The notes beneath the pieces were generated by a model. The model did no database searches. It was not told where the DNA came from and saw only the letters and a list, made by a program, of their open reading frames with translations. Of a DNA stretch of 64,000 bases, positions 1 through 13,500 are shown one piece after another. Location: the NCBI GenBank assembly GCA_001724265.1, contig MEDY01000011.1, positions 155,225 to 219,224 of the forward strand. Reading direction: 5' to 3'. Position numbers and translations under genes: made by a program. The DNA is from Rhizaria sp. SCN 62-66. Its lineage: Eukaryota; Rhizaria, unplaced. The first letter of the stretch is position 1, and every line of letters starts with the position of its first letter.

Positions 1-1881
1 CGGAGCGCGAGAAGCCGCCGTAGACGTTCTCCTTGCGCTTGACGGCCGTGCCGAACTTAAGCAGCTCCTCGGGCACCTGCTGCCCAGCCTCGCGCAGGAT
101 GTGCTGCAGCGAGCCGGCGAGGTGCTTGTTGTCGCGGCCGTTGAAGAAGGTCCACGCGGAGCCCGTCTTGCCGGCGCGGCCTGTGCGGCCGATGCGGTGC
201 ACGTAGTCCTCGATGACGAGCGGGAAAGTGTAGTTGACGACGTGCTCAACGTTAGGGATGTCAAGGCCGCGCGCCGCGACGTCGGTGGCGACCAGGATGC
301 TCACCTTGCCCGACTTGAACGACGCCAGCGCGTTGGTGCGCTGGTCCTGGCTGTAGTCGGAGCTCAGGCCGGCGACCTTGTAGCCCTGCGAGGCGATCTC
401 GCGCTCGATCTCGGGCACCTCCTTCTTGTACAGCACAAAGACAATGATCTTGACGTCGGAGCCGTTGGCGATCTTCTTGAGCAGCTCGCGCAGACGGCCC
501 TTCTTAGCGTGAAAGTCGTCGATCACCTCGACGGTCTGCGTGATGCGCGCGTTCGCCATGAGGCGGTCCGTCTGCACCATCATCTTTCCGTCCTCGCCCT
601 CCACCATCGCCGGCTCGCGGCCGATGATGATGTGCACGTGGTCGTCGCGGATGAGCTCGCTGCCCAGCTTCTGCACGCTCTCGGGCCACGTGGCCGAGAA
701 GAGCAGCGTCTGGCGCGCCTCCTTGGGCCCGATGGCGGCCGAGATGGCGCGCACGTCGGGCTCAAAGCCCATGTCCAGCAGGCGGTCCGCCTCGTCCAGC
801 ACGAAGTACGTCACCTTGCTGACGTCGATCGTCTGCTCGTTGATCATGGCGAGCAGACGGCCCGGGGTGGCGACGACGACGTCGACACCCGCGCGCAGCG
901 ACGCCTTCTGCGAGCCCTTGTCGACGCCGCCGTAGACGCACACGGAGCGGCACGCAGTGTGCGCGCGGCACTCGTCGATCACCGCCTGCGTCTGCATCGC
1001 AAGCTCGCGCGTGGGGGCGAGCACCAGCACCGAGGGGGTCGAGTGCGCGCGCTTGGCGCCGGGGGCCGCGGCGGGCACAGAGGTGCGCAGGTGCATCAGG
1101 GCGGGCAGCATGAAGCCGAAAGTTTTACCGGAGCTGTGAGACAGAGACGGAAAAAGAGAAGATCACGTAAGAACACGAAGAAGAGACAGGTTGTGAGGAG
1201 AACGTCCGCGTGTACAAGATATTGCGTGAGGAACGAAAGCGAACACGCATATACGTGAATACAGGCGCAATACAGGACAGAAGCAGTGAATAAGCGTGAT
1301 TAAATGTGATAACAGTGTGTAACGTACCCAGTCTCGGCAATGCCGATGACGTCCTTGCCCATGAAGAGCGCAGGCCAAGCCTGGGCCTGGATCGGCGTGG
1401 GGGAAGTGAACTTGCCCCAGCACTTGCTCACGTCGGCGGGCAGGTTGAGCTGGGAGAACTTGGTGAAGGGCAGAATCTTCTCGGAAGCAGAGCCGACGAC
1501 GGTGATCGAGTGCTTAGTGCGGAACTCGGTGGCCTCGACCTTGGAGACGGGCTCCTTGAGGTACTCGAAGACAACTGCGGGGGACGACGCGGAGTCCGCC
1601 TTGTCCTTCTTGTCCTTCTTCTCCTTCTTGTCCTTCTTGTCCTTCTTGTCAGCCTTCTCAGACTTCTCGGACGCCTCAGAGGCAGCAGGGGACGGTAGGA
1701 TAACGTCCTCCTCCTCAGCCTCGGCAGCAGCGGCCTCGGCGGCCTTGCGCGCACGCTTCGCCTCCTTCTTGGCCGCCTTCCGCTGCGCACGGGCCTCCTC
1801 GGACTCGACCTCGTCCTCGGAAACCTCGTCCGCGGGAGGCTGCTTAGAAGTCAATTTGACCTTATCAGTAATTGAAGGCAT
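1..1881 (-). CDS. DBP3: DBP3-like DEAD-box ATP-dependent RNA helicase (3' end outside window)
   Basis: Two exons, 1881-1328 and 1133 to beyond base 1, separated by an intron with GTACGTT donor and CACAG acceptor that splits Walker motif I. Joined, the protein reads AETGSGKT (residues 182-189), DEAD at 298-301, SATWP, and HRIGRTGR near 497. An acidic/Lys-rich N-terminus carries KKDKKDKKEKKDKKDK-type repeats. A Q-motif (FTSPTPIQAQ) precedes motif I. The last visible residues (VPEELLKFGTAVKRKENVYGGF) resemble the C-terminus of yeast Dbp3, a nucleolar helicase for early 60S rRNA processing; the basic KKxK N-terminus also fits Dbp3. The ATG at 1881 is the first ATG in frame; TTG codons further upstream are not credible. 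DDX5/Dbp2-like is the alternative. The stop codon lies left of the window. Confidence 0.88.
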
Positions 1882-3223
1882 CGGAAATAGTGATACTTTC
1901 GCCGTTGACGGAAGATTCACAGACCTGGAAATCAACTCCTCACAGGCCCCACTCGGGTCCCCCCAGGCCTGCCAGCAGCTGCAGCCGGATGACCGTGAGC
2001 TGGCGAGGCTGCGGGACCGAAAATAAAAATTAATTACCCAAGCTGAGGAAATAGAAATCTTCTTCCCGCGACTCTGCAGCGCATTGAAAGGTCAACATGA
2101 ATTTGTTATGCTTTTTCACTTTGGTTGAATATTTATATTTTTCAATCTTAGAGCCGTCTCTCGACGTTTTGTGGTGCATATCTCGATTGGAAGCTTGCAT
2201 GGGCCGCCCCTGCAGTCAGAGCACTCGCTTCCCTCCGCAAACCCTCCCTGCAGCGGGCCACACGATGATAGCTGCTAATTGAAGCCTTGATTACACATTA
2301 TCTTACTTACAGCTAGTGTGTCCGCAGCGTCCGAGGCTTACTGTATGCATTCTTGCGCGTCTTGGTACTTTGAATGGGACTGACCCCCCTGTGTGGCACC
2401 ACAACCGGACGACAAGGCTCGTATCACGTCAACGCACGTGCACTGTGCTTTGTTTTAGCACGCCTGCGCCGTCAACTCTGCGTCACTCTCTCTAATTTGT
2501 GTCTTTGACATGCATATTGTCTCGATATCTTATATTTGATATCTCTCCGCCCCTCATGCGCTCGCCCTGTCTGCAACTAATATCTCGCCCCGTCCCTCGC
2601 TTCCTCTGCTGCAGCGCGCTCTCCGTGTTGGTCGTGAGTGCGCACACCAGCAAACCACGACGTCCTTGCTCTCCCAGTCCGCTTTGCTGGCGCTTGCGTC
2701 GCCCTTGCTGACTCCGACCGCTCTCCCCACCACCACCAACTCTTACTCTCTCTCTCTCTGCGCTTCGGCTAAGCAGCTGCAGCAGCAGTACTCGGCAGCA
2801 GCCGCCTGCTTCTCCTTCCCGCCGTTGCCGTCGCGTTCCCGCGCGCTCTCCCCTCTAGGTCTTGCGCCCGCCGTGCTGTGCTCCGAGTCGCTCGCCGCCA
2901 CAACAACAGCCACCGCCGCTGCGACAGTCGCTCCAGTAACTGACGCATTGGTCGACTGCGCCTCCGCGCTCGCGCTCACTCTCTTCAGTCCCAATAGCCC
3001 TGTTGCTGCTGCTGCTCTGACGACAACTCACAGTCACAGTATCGCGAACTTCGCTGGTTCAACTGCGTGCGACTGCCCCGACTGCGACCCCGAGTCTGAC
3101 CCCCGTCTCGACTCACTCGACTCACGCTCACACTCGCCCGCACACGCACACGCACACGCACACGCACACGCACACGCACACGCACACAGCGGCGCTCTCA
3201 AGGCTAGCCTCCCTCTCAGCCTG
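1882..3223. other. Divergent intergenic region between DBP3-like and MYB genes
   Basis: About 1.3 kb of mixed composition containing both promoters and 5' UTRs. The segment 2500-3223 upstream of the MYB ATG is open in that gene's frame but contains no ATG, so I treat it as 5' UTR. It contains pyrimidine tracts and a short-unit repeat at about 3139-3187. No RNA gene or further coding region is visible. Confidence 0.6.
3139..3187. repeat. CACACG microsatellite
   Basis: A run of about eight CACACG units lies just upstream of the MYB start codon, in the presumed 5' UTR. If translated it would give alternating Ala-His, but no ATG precedes it in frame. Confidence 0.85.
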
Positions 3224-6200
3224 ATGTCCGCCGAACCTTACACGGGCCGCAGCAGCCGCTACGCCGCCGCCGCCGCCGCCGCCGCGGCTGCCGCGGGCAG
3301 CTCCAGCGGCCGCTCGACCAGCCCCTCGGGCTCCGCGCTTCCCGCCGCGGGCGGCGCCGCGGGCGTCGGCGGCAGCAGCGTGGCGACTGGCGGCGATGAC
3401 GATGACGACGACTACGACGACGCCAAGAAGAAGGCGCGCAAGGCCTACACGGTGACCAAGCCGCGCGAGGTGTGGACCAAGGATGAGCACGCGCGCTTCG
3501 TCCACGCGCTGGGCGTCTACGAGCGCGACTGGAAGCGCATCGAGGAGTACATCGGCACCAAGACGGTGATCCAGATCCGTTCCCACGCGCAAAAGTACTT
3601 CCTCAAGCTGCAGAAGGAGGGCAAGACGGACGTGATCCCGGCGCCACGCCCGAAGCGCTACGCGTCCATCACGCGCGGCGGCAGCGCGGGCGGCGGCTAC
3701 GGCGACGGCGACGGGGACGGGGACGGCGACTCGCTGCCCGGCGGCGGTCACGGTCACGGCCACGGCGCGCACGGCGGCGTTGAGGGCTCGGACGGCGACG
3801 AAAGCGACCGGCTCTCGGTCGCCAGCTCCGTCGCCACGGCCGCCGCCTCGGTCACCGGCACCGGCCGGCCCAAGCGCGTGCGCCGCGCCGGCCCCGTCGG
3901 CCCGCGGCTTACAAGCGCGGCCGCGGCACTGCTGTCGGCCAGCCCTTCGCACCCGAACCACCCGAACTCAGGCAACAGCAACGCGGGCGGCGGTGGCCGC
4001 GGCGCCAACTCTAGCGCCAATGCTACCAACGGCGGCGGCGCGGACGGGCTGAGCTACTCGCCTTCGGCGCTGGATCACCACGGACACCACGGACACGGAC
4101 ACGGACACCCCGCACACGGCCAGTTCTACCACCACCACCCCGCCGGGTCCGGGCTCGCAATGGCCCTCGCCGCGGCCGGCGGGCCCGGGGCCGCGGGCCC
4201 GCAGTCGCAGCTGCAGTCCGCAGCCGCGGTCGCCGCGGGCACCGGCGGCGCGGGCGCGGGCACCGGCGGCGGGCTCATCCCGCCCCATCACTACCACGCG
4301 CACGCGCACGCCCACGGTCACCGGTACCCGGGCTCGTCCGCTGCGTCCGAGGCCGGCGGCGGGTACCTGCCTGTGGGCTACGCCTCGCTGTCCCGCACCG
4401 CCAGCCCGGCCGCCAGTGGCGCCGTCGCGGGCCCCCACGGCCACGGCCACGGCCACGGGCACCCGCAGGGGCACAGCAGCAGCGCGAGCGTCGCCAGCGG
4501 CGTCGGCGTCGGTGTCGGTGTCGGTGTGGGGCCCGGGAGCTTTTTTCGCCCTATGTCCTCGGCCGCCTCGGTCGCCAGCCTCAACGACGGTGCCGGCGCG
4601 CGCGGGGGCCCCGGCTCGGTGGCGGGCGCCGCGCCCTCCGCGCACACGGGCCTCGGTGTGACGCCCGCGGCGGGCGGCCTGGCCCGCTTCGGCTCCCCGC
4701 CCTCGCCCACCGGCTCCGTGCACTCGGCGCGCTCCTACACGCCCGCGGCCGCCGCCGCTGCCGCCGCCGCCGCCGCTGCCGCGGGCGCGGGCGTCGGCGC
4801 CGGCGCCCTTCTCTCACTCGGCTGCCGGCGGTCCTCGACCACCGCGCACGGCCACGGCCACCACCACGTGGGCGGCTCGGGCGCCAGCATCGCCGGCTCC
4901 GTCGCCGCGGGCCCCGCGTCCGTGGCCGGCGGCGTCGGGCCCGTCGGCGGCGGCATGGGCAGCGGCGGCAGCGTGACCTCGCTGCAGCACCACCACCGGC
5001 CGCGCGCGTATCCCATCGCGGGCTCAGTGGCCTCCTTCTCCGCCGTCAACGGCGTCGTCCCCGTCGGCCCAGGCGCCGCGGCCGGTGGCGGCGGCTTCAC
5101 TGGGGTCATCCACCCGCCCGTGCCCTCGCTGCCCGTGGGCGTCGCGGGCGCCGGCGCGCTCCCGCTGTCGGCCGCCGCCGCCGCCGCCGCCGTCGCGGGC
5201 GGGGGCGGCGCGGGCGCGGGCGCGGGTGGCGTGAGCCACAGCATCTTCGCGGTGCCGCCGCTGCTCACGCGCACAGCCTCGACCAGCTCGGTCCGCTCCC
5301 ACATCAGCCACGGCACCGCGCTGTCGGCGCTCGCGGGCATGCCCATCGGCCGCGGCGGGCTCCGCGGCGCGCTCGACGCCTCCACCGCCCACGCCCTCGC
5401 CCACGGTCACGGCCACGGTCACGGTGTGGTTGGCCTGCTCGCGGTCACCCCCACGCCGACCGCCGCCGCCCCGGTTGGCGCCGCAGTGGCCGGCGCGCCC
5501 CGGTCCGACTCGACCTCCGCCGCCGTCGCCGCCGCGCTCACCCCCGCCGCCCCCGCTGCTGTCGCGCCCGTCGCAGCGGCCGCCGACGCTGTTTCCACCG
5601 CTGTGGTCACCGCGGGCGCCGTGCCCGTCGCGATCACACTCTCCGCGCCTCCGACCGCGGGCCACATGGCGTCGCTGGTTGAAACGGCCTCGTCGCTGCC
5701 GCCGCTGCCCTCCGCCGCCTCCGCGCTGCTGCCCGGCGCCGTCTCTGGCGCCGTGCCCGTGCCCGTGCCCGTGCCCGTGGCGGCGCTGCCGCTGGCGTTG
5801 CCTCTGCCCGTCGATGCCACCGTCGTCGCCGGCACTGCGGGCCCCGTCGCCGCCCTCGCCAGCGCCAGCACCAGCACCGCCGGCGCTGGCGCTGCGGGAT
5901 TCGAGTTCCTGGCCTCGTGCGGCACGGGCATCGCGGGCGAGTACCAGTACCCTCCCAACGCTGCAGTCACCGCCGCTAACAACGCCAACGCCGCGATGTT
6001 CGACGGCCCGTCCCCGCCCGCCGCGGCCGCCGCCCCCGCCGCTGGCGCCGCCGACGCCGGGTCCCCCGCCGAGTCGCCGTCGCCGGCCAATGTCATCGCC
6101 CACTCCGCGAGCGCCGGCGCCAACGCCGGGGAGGCAATGGTGGACGCCGAGACCGGCGCCGCCGCGACGTCCAACGCCGCCAACACCAACAGCAGCTCGT

Positions 6201-8332
6201 CTGCCACCGCTGCCGCCGCCGCGCCTGCTGCCACTGGCGCCAACGCCGGCTCTAGCTCGAGCTCTGCCGCTGGCGCCGGTGCCGGCGCGGGTGCTGGTGA
6301 GGAGGACGAGGACGAGGAGCAGCGCCGCCGCCGCCTGGCCGCCGCCGCCGCGCTGCATCGCCACGACGAGCCCGCCGGCACGCTCCCCGCTGCCGTCGCC
6401 GCCGCTGACAGCGACGCCCCTGTCGCCGGCGCGGCTGGCGATGCGGCAGCCAACGCGCTCGTCCCCGCCACCGACTCCGCCGCTGTCCAGCAGCCGCAGC
6501 AGCAGCAGCATGCCCCGGCGCAACCCCCGCGGGGTGAGGAAAGCGCTGCGCTGGAGCTGCGACACCACTCGACTGCGCTGGCGCACCTGGCGCGGCTGCC
6601 GTCGCTGCTGGCCTCGATCCGCGGCGCACCGTTGGCGTCGGACCCTGACGGGCGTTGTGCCGCTGTGCCCAACGCCTTCGTGTACCCGTCGGCCTCGCAG
6701 ACGCTGCCGACCTTCGCCCGCGCCCGCGGCCCCGTGGCTCACGACGTGCGGCCGCTGCCCTTCTCTTCGGCGCAGCTCGCGCGCGCCACGCTGCGCCGCG
6801 TGTACCTCGCGCGCGAAGAGTCGAGCGACCCGCGCCACATGGCAGAGCTCGCCGACGCCGCCGCCGCCGAGTCCGAGGCCACCGCGCTGCTCCTGCAGGC
6901 GCGCGCCGAGCACGAGGCGCGCGCCGCCGCCGCCGCCGCCGCACAAGACGCGCTGGCGGGCGCCGTGGAGCGCGCGCACGCGGCGGGGCGCGATCCCGAC
7001 ACAGACCCCGAGGCCGTGGCCGCGGCCGACGCCGTGACGGCGACTGCGACGGCGCTCGACGCCGCGGCCAACGAGCTCGCCGTGGTGTACGCGCGCACCG
7101 AGGCCGCGGCCAACGCAGTCGCGGCGCTGCCGCCCGTGGTGTCGAAGCCGCTGCTGGGCACGCGCCCGCTGGCGACGGCCGCTATGGGCACCGGCGGCAA
7201 CGGCGGCGGCGCGGGTGCCACCACGTTGCTGCGCGCCGCGCCGCCGCTGGTCGGCACGGGGTACCTGGGCAGCTTCACGTGGCACCGGCTCGGCCACGAG
7301 CAGCGGCTGAGAGCGATGGCAGACCCGTCGCTGGTTCTCGCGCGCGGCAAGGTCGCCGAGGCCGTCAAGGCCGGCGCAGAGGTCCGCGCCTCGGCCGCAA
7401 CGGACCCCGCGCGCGCGGCCGCCGCGCTCGCCGCGGTGGGGCCCAGCGACGACCCGGGCGCCGCGCTGGCGGCCGCGGCGGCCGCGGATCCGGCCGCCTT
7501 CACGGGCGGCGTCACGGACCTGGGCGCGCGCGGCGTGGCGGAGCTGCTGAGCTCGATCTTCGACCCCTCGGCGGGGCTCACGCCGCTGGACCGCACGCGC
7601 GCGCTCGACGCGCTGTCGCCCGCGGAGAAGCGCCTCGCGGCCGTGCTGCTCAAGAACATGGCCGTCAACCTCACCGGCGTCGACGCGCTGCAGCAGCTCC
7701 AGCAGCAGCAGCAGAGCGAGTACGAGCAGCAGCAGTTTCTGCTCCAGCAGCAGCAGCAACAGCAGCAGCATGAGCAGATGATGATGCTGGAGCAGCAACA
7801 GCAGCAGCACGAGCACGACTTTGCCGCCGCTGCTGGCGCGGGCCAGAATGTGGAAGACCACCTCGATCAGCAGCACCATCTCATGTTCCAACAGCAGCAG
7901 CAGCAGCAGCAGCTTCAGCACCACGAGGACGACGTTGCCGCCGCTCTCATGGATGAGTCGCACCTCCAGCAACAGCAACATCAACAGCAGCAACAGATGC
8001 AGCTCGCTGGCGCTGACGCTGAGACTGACCCCGCGGCCGCGCTGTTTGGCGACGACGCCCTCGCGCACACACACGCCCAGCAGCAGCAGGCTCATGACGC
8101 CACCGCACAGATGACTGCAGGCGACATGAACATGGCTCTGGGCCTGGGCTTGGGCCCCCTCGACGGGCTGGGCGGCGCCGGTGTGGGCGAGGCCAGCGCG
8201 GCCGACGCCTTCTTCGCCGCCGACCCGCAGGTCGTGCTCGACGCGGCCACTGCGCCCGACGCCAACGCTAACACCGCTGATGCGACTGCGGCTCCCGGTG
8301 GCGACAACCTCGACGGGCACATGTTTGGTTAA
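3224..8332 (+). CDS. SHAQKYF-type MYB transcription factor
   Basis: A single exon of 1702 codons ending in TAA. The only confident domain is one MYB repeat at about residues 82-140: W84, W103, and the signature SHAQKYF at 120-126, followed by a basic PAPRPKRY tail. This is the CCA1/LHY/Reveille-like single-repeat class known in plants, amoebozoans and other protists, which binds DNA in the nucleus. The rest is low complexity: poly-Ala, Gly/His repeats, acidic patches, and a Gln-rich C-terminal region (about 7690-8100) with several poly-Gln runs, which looks like a disordered activation domain. The ATG at 3224 is the first in frame; the frame is open further upstream from a TTG at 2666 without any ATG. 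Targets are unknown. Confidence 0.9.
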   Translation: MSAEPYTGRSSRYAAAAAAAAAAAGSSSGRSTSPSGSALPAAGGAAGVGGSSVATGGDDDDDDYDDAKKKARKAYTVTKPREVWTKDEHARFVHALGVYERDWKRIEEYIGTKTVIQIRSHAQKYFLKLQKEGKTDVIPAPRPKRYASITRGGSAGGGYGDGDGDGDGDSLPGGGHGHGHGAHGGVEGSDGDESDRLSVASSVATAAASVTGTGRPKRVRRAGPVGPRLTSAAAALLSASPSHPNHPNSGNSNAGGGGRGANSSANATNGGGADGLSYSPSALDHHGHHGHGHGHPAHGQFYHHHPAGSGLAMALAAAGGPGAAGPQSQLQSAAAVAAGTGGAGAGTGGGLIPPHHYHAHAHAHGHRYPGSSAASEAGGGYLPVGYASLSRTASPAASGAVAGPHGHGHGHGHPQGHSSSASVASGVGVGVGVGVGPGSFFRPMSSAASVASLNDGAGARGGPGSVAGAAPSAHTGLGVTPAAGGLARFGSPPSPTGSVHSARSYTPAAAAAAAAAAAAAGAGVGAGALLSLGCRRSSTTAHGHGHHHVGGSGASIAGSVAAGPASVAGGVGPVGGGMGSGGSVTSLQHHHRPRAYPIAGSVASFSAVNGVVPVGPGAAAGGGGFTGVIHPPVPSLPVGVAGAGALPLSAAAAAAAVAGGGGAGAGAGGVSHSIFAVPPLLTRTASTSSVRSHISHGTALSALAGMPIGRGGLRGALDASTAHALAHGHGHGHGVVGLLAVTPTPTAAAPVGAAVAGAPRSDSTSAAVAAALTPAAPAAVAPVAAAADAVSTAVVTAGAVPVAITLSAPPTAGHMASLVETASSLPPLPSAASALLPGAVSGAVPVPVPVPVAALPLALPLPVDATVVAGTAGPVAALASASTSTAGAGAAGFEFLASCGTGIAGEYQYPPNAAVTAANNANAAMFDGPSPPAAAAAPAAGAADAGSPAESPSPANVIAHSASAGANAGEAMVDAETGAAATSNAANTNSSSSATAAAAAPAATGANAGSSSSSAAGAGAGAGAGEEDEDEEQRRRRLAAAAALHRHDEPAGTLPAAVAAADSDAPVAGAAGDAAANALVPATDSAAVQQPQQQQHAPAQPPRGEESAALELRHHSTALAHLARLPSLLASIRGAPLASDPDGRCAAVPNAFVYPSASQTLPTFARARGPVAHDVRPLPFSSAQLARATLRRVYLAREESSDPRHMAELADAAAAESEATALLLQARAEHEARAAAAAAAQDALAGAVERAHAAGRDPDTDPEAVAAADAVTATATALDAAANELAVVYARTEAAANAVAALPPVVSKPLLGTRPLATAAMGTGGNGGGAGATTLLRAAPPLVGTGYLGSFTWHRLGHEQRLRAMADPSLVLARGKVAEAVKAGAEVRASAATDPARAAAALAAVGPSDDPGAALAAAAAADPAAFTGGVTDLGARGVAELLSSIFDPSAGLTPLDRTRALDALSPAEKRLAAVLLKNMAVNLTGVDALQQLQQQQQSEYEQQQFLLQQQQQQQQHEQMMMLEQQQQQHEHDFAAAAGAGQNVEDHLDQQHHLMFQQQQQQQQLQHHEDDVAAALMDESHLQQQQHQQQQQMQLAGADAETDPAAALFGDDALAHTHAQQQQAHDATAQMTAGDMNMALGLGLGPLDGLGGAGVGEASAADAFFAADPQVVLDAATAPDANANTADATAAPGGDNLDGHMFG

Positions 8333-10506
8333 GGACCTCTGGCTGAGTGCCATTTTGTGCATCTCAATGGGAGGTGTGCGGAGTCGCATTTGTATCATAA
8401 TACGCTCGGTGTGAGCGCGTGTGGCTGTGCGGGTGCTGAAAGATCATGGTTCGTCTAGTCAGTAACCCCACAACTGTGATGCAGCACCGTTACACATCTA
8501 GTGTGTTTGTTTTAATTATTATCGTAACTAATACCTTAGTCCAGCGCGCATTCACGTGCATACCGACAAACGGCCAATTTAGCAAAAACAAATGCTCTAC
8601 TTTGTCTCGTTTTTGTCACCTCCTTCGATAGGTGTGCAGCCGGTGCGATATTCCCACAGGCATCACCCCATCTCTGGGCATAACTAATCGTTTCTTGTCT
8701 GTTCGTTTTTGTTTGTCTCTATGGAGAGAGGCTTGTGACGCCTCAACACGAATATATCACTTCCTTCATACACAATCAACTTCATTTACATCTGTCATGT
8801 CTTACTTGCGCAATAGATATGTTTGAGCACAAAGCGCATTCGCACAAACGCCAAATATGGATAATTCTCGAAGAGTTTGTGTATTTTTATCACGCGGCCC
8901 ACATTCACCACAGTGTTTCACGCACGCACATCCGCTGCGCACACACGTTGTGTGTATGCAGTGCGCAGTGCTGAATCGGTGTTAGATATAAGAAATCGTA
9001 GGGACAAATAACCCGCAGGTTATAATAGCTAAACGTGTACTTTTTTGGATTTTTGTGTGAATCACGAGCGTCCTGCTACAGGAACAGCAGAAATGGCGGG
9101 ACTCTCGTATTTGTCAATATGCAAATTGATGAAAACAGAAGGTGGTGTAAACACATGAGTTGAGAGGAGACAGCCATCGCAACAGGTGCGGATGTCCAGG
9201 GTGACTACAGTGACAAGTGATGTTGAGCGAACGAGCGCAAAGGTGGCAATGCGGCAGCGAGCAAGTGTAATGTAATGCAGTGCACCACACGAGCGAGCAG
9301 TGGCAGTGGGTAGTAAACAAACAAAGAGAGCTGAATCAATCACTGTACAGAGTAAGCGCGCAGAAGAGCAGTGCTCTGATCCTGCAAACTGTTAATAGAC
9401 AATAAAAGAAACGAATCAAGAGGAAACAGACAAATATGAACAAATGAAGCAATCAAACGGGAGCGATAGTGCAAAACGAAAGGACGGTGATAAACACTAG
9501 CGCGCGTGTGACGACGTACTATCACCTCAGTTAAGACACTTATACATCACAGCTGATTGGACGACGTGGAACCGTAGAACCGCAGTCGGTGAACGTGGAC
9601 GGCATTCTAAAATGAGACAGAGTAAGCGGCAATAAAGACGACGACGATCACATGCATGTAAGGTGCTAGCGACAAGCTGTAAAGCTCAGGCGCGACGAGT
9701 GTTACAAACATTGTGGCGTACAAACGTAAACTTGTCCAAATAACGTGGACAAGGGACAGAAATAAACATCAGCATAGGTTTTACATTTACATAAACATGA
9801 AGAAACAGCACAACACACGTTACATAAAAAAAGATAACTTGTTCGCGTTGAACGGGACATTCATGCGTCGACGAAGTCACTGTCACTCAAGCCAGTGCAC
9901 ATGTGCATTGTTGCAGCAGCAAACAGTGTTGTAAGCGTGTGTGTGTGTGTGTCATAACAAAGGAGTGCAGTTTGTCGCGCGTCTAGACGCAAGCAACAAA
10001 CAGCGTACATCTTATGACCTAAACATACACTACTCGCCTACACTGCGTACCGGACAAAGATCATTGCGCTGGCTAGCCAGTAAACATTGGTGGAAGTACA
10101 AACAGCAAGCTGCAAGCTGCAAACAGCAAGCAACAAGCCGACATAAAAGAAGAAATCCAGAGAAACCACGACTTCACATGGTCAAACGCATGAATAAATA
10201 TGACTGACTAGGTGGTAGGTTGACATTTAGCATGTACGCTTAGCGGCTGACAATGCAACGACATAGCTTGCACCGCAGCAAAGCAAAGTGCGTACTCAGA
10301 GGAGGAGCATGCAGGGCTGTGGCTGCGTTGTAATGACGTGCAATGTGACTGACAAACTATTAATGCACTTATCCAAGAAAAAAATGTTTGTAAACAGAAT
10401 AAAAATATAACACAAGTCAAAATTAACCTAACAAACGATAAATTACATTAATGACTCACAACTCAGTAAGCACAAATGCACCAACAGTAGTGCTGATATC
10501 ACGTGT
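8333..10506. other. Convergent AT-rich intergenic region
   Basis: About 2.2 kb between the 3' ends of the MYB gene (plus) and the kinase gene (minus). Composition is sharply lower in GC than the flanking genes. It holds a short TG run at about 9940-9955 and an imperfect AAGCTGCAAAC-type tandem repeat near 10100-10140. No coding region, tRNA or other recognisable element is seen. Confidence 0.6.
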
Positions 10507-13500
10507 TCATCGGGGCTGCTGGTCCTTGAGGCGCGCAATGCGGGACGCAACCCAGGGGTGCGCCACCACTTCCTCAATAAACGCGCGCTTTGCGGGGTCA
10601 GCGCGCATCATCTTAGTCATGAGATCGATGGCCGACTCAGACGCGTTGATCGAAGGGAACTGCGCCTTGTACGCCTTGATGAGGTACCGCGGGCCGTGCT
10701 TTGCTAGGCTCGCGTAGTGAACGTTGCTGCTGGACGCAAAGCCCAGGTACGGCGGCACCTTAGTCAGCATTGTGAAAAGAATCACGCCGAGTGAGTAGAC
10801 GTCAGCCAGACGGCCGTCAAAGCCGTACTTGCGCCTGTAGTGCGGCGCGCACAGCCCGAGCTTGTACGCTCCACGGCAGCACTTGGAGCACACATCGCCG
10901 CGCTCCACGCACTGCGCGCAGTCGCAAACTTGTGCTGCTGCGCGCTCTTCACGCGTCAGTGCCTCATCGCGCTTTTTGGCAGCCTGCGTGACGTGGTACT
11001 GCGCGATGATCTCGGGCGCCATGTAGTCCTTGGTACCGTAGATCCCCGCCACGGGCTCCACAGACCCGGGCCCACGGCCATCAACAATGGCGCCAGGTGG
11101 CAAGTTCAGCGGGAACCTGTCGCGGTGCAACTCCGCCGCCGTAATGTCGCCGGCGCGGTCGCGGCCGTGTGCTGAGTAGTCGCTCCACGAGCTCTCCAGC
11201 TCTGCGCTGGGAACGCGCGCCTGCAGCACGTGCATGACACCGTAGTCGCTCACGCACGCGCGCGTGCGGTCACGCGAGAGCAAGATGTTGGCGGGCTTTA
11301 AGTCCAGGTGACACACGCGCTTTACGTGGTGCATGTAGTACACCGAAAGCGCAACTTGGGCAAAGAGCATTGCGACATGGTCTTCCGGCAGCATTTGCAG
11401 GTTTTTCACATCGCGGTTCTCGTTCAAGAAGTGGTACACGTCGCGGCCGGCCATAAACTCGCTCACAATCCAGTGGTTCTCGGGGTCTTCAGCGGGGCCG
11501 TGGAGCTCCTCGATAATAGTCGGAGTGTAGCAGTAACCAGACAGCGCGCGGTAAAAGTGCGCCTCCTCGGCCGGCGAGTCGCCAGACTTGGGCTTGTCCA
11601 CGGCGCCCTTCTCGCTCTTCTTGACAGCAACCTGCTGCTCAAAGCACAGATAACCAACGGCGATCACGCCCTCGCGCGACAAACGCCACACAGACGCGGC
11701 GCGAGGCTCCGCCAGCGCGAGCGTGCGTGGGCAGTCGTCGAGGTCGGGCACGCGCGCAGCCAGTGTGAACGTCGCGCCGCCGTCGTCAGAGTACTCGAGG
11801 ACAGCGCCGGCAAGACCAGCAGAGCGCCACAGCGCGTGTGCGCCAATAGTGACATGCGTGACAGGCGCAATCTCAGACTCGGCAAAAACGAACTCAGCAA
11901 TTGCGGGCGCGCGGCGCTGCTGCTGTTGCTGCAGGAGCAACTGCTGCTGGGCGCCCATCTGCTGCATCTGCTGCAACTGCGCGCTCTGCTGCGCGCCGCC
12001 GCCGCCGCCGCCAGTCATCAGCGCCGCCGACAGCACGGGCGACACGACGAGCCCGCGCGTGAGATCCGACGCGTCCGCGAGCCACGCCAGGCGGGCGCCG
12101 GATGTCGCGTTAACGGTAAGCCGCGTGCAGCGCAGCGCAGCGGGTGCAAGGCGGCGCGTGGCGCGGAACACGGCGCCGAGGTTGGTGCGGTGCACTTCGT
12201 CGTGCAGCGTGTAGGCGCCGCAGCGCGACCACGGCGCGCCCCCCGTTACGGGGTCGATCAGCGAGTGCGTCTCCAGAGGCGTGGGGCCCTTCGCTGCAGC
12301 CACTGCAGTCGCCGTCGCCGTAGTAAGCGAGACCATGGCAGGCGGCGCGGCGCCGGCAGACGGAGACAACATCGGCTGCTGCGGTGCAAGTGCAAACGCA
12401 GCAGCGGGGACTGCGGCGGCCTCGGTTGTGACAGCGGCGGCAGACGAAGAAGACGAGGACGAAGAGGCAACAGAGAGCATTGTCTGCTCGGTGCTTTCGC
12501 CATCATTGTGCATAGAGCGCATCTCGTCGTCTTCGTCGCACGCGCAGTCGTCGCCGACAGTCACCGCAGCCGCAGTCGTCGCGGTGCCGTCAGCGCTCGA
12601 GGCGTATTGTGACTGCGACTGCAAGTGCGTCGGCGACGGACCCGTGGCGGCCGTCACTGCGGCTGCTGAGGCAAGCGCGGTGGCCACGTTTGCAGTCTGG
12701 TGACTGAGCACTGAGCTAGCAACACCGATGTGTTGCGAGCTGCAGTTACTGCCGCTTCCGCTGCGGCCGGTGCTTGAGGCCACGCTGCCGCAGTAGGCGC
12801 CGTAAGCACTGCCCGTAAACGGGGCGTTCTGTCCGTTTTGGATCTGTGCACCTGCAACCGTTGAAGCGTCGTCGATCATTGCCACACCTGCCACGGCACC
12901 AGCAACAACGGCGGTAGAACTGTGATCGTGGCCGTGGTCCGGCATTGAGTCCGCGCGCGCGTGGCGGCCTGAGCGCCGGCGCAGGTCGTAGCCGTACAGC
13001 GCAGGCGTCTGCGCGCCGGCAGCGCCTCCGCCGTTAGCCGCTGTGGGGACAGCGGGCTGGCGCATGCGCGTCATAATGGGCGACGAAGGCTGCGACACGC
13101 ACTGCTGCACAGCGCCGTTAACGGCAACGCCGTTGTTCTTGCTCGAGGGGGCAGTTGCAGCGGGCGCGAGATTGCGGCGGCGCAGCTGTGGGCTTGATGT
13201 AATGCCACCCGTGGAGCCGCCTTGCGCGTCGAAGTCGTAGGACTCGTATTTGCCGGCGTGGACGCCGCCGTCAAAGTCGCTCGCGCGCCGCGGGCGCTGC
13301 TGCATTTGCAACTGCTGCAGCTGCTGCTGCTGCTGTTGATGAACAAACGCGTTCTGTCGACGCAGCGGCTGGCGACGGCGCTGCTGCATGGGCGTCTGGG
13401 CCTCGGCTTCAGCTTCATCGCCGTCGACGCCGCAGTCGGTGGTGTTATCGTAGTCAGCGTCCTCGTCGTAGTGGTTTACGCCGTCGCTGCGCACGGTCTC

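Noticed and set aside
2666-3223. In-frame upstream extension of the MYB gene
   Set aside because: It begins with TTG and lacks any ATG up to 3224; sequence is repeat-rich and looks like a leader.
5024-8398. 1124-codon antisense ORF across the MYB gene
   Set aside because: Composition is Arg/Gly/His-rich as expected from the reverse strand of GC-rich codons; there are no domains, and the sense strand has a clear MYB domain.
8446-8826. 127-codon frame in AT-rich spacer, open if TAG (8629) is sense
   Set aside because: Codon and base composition are unlike all other genes here, and no motif is present. With only two stops, chance ORFs become longer.
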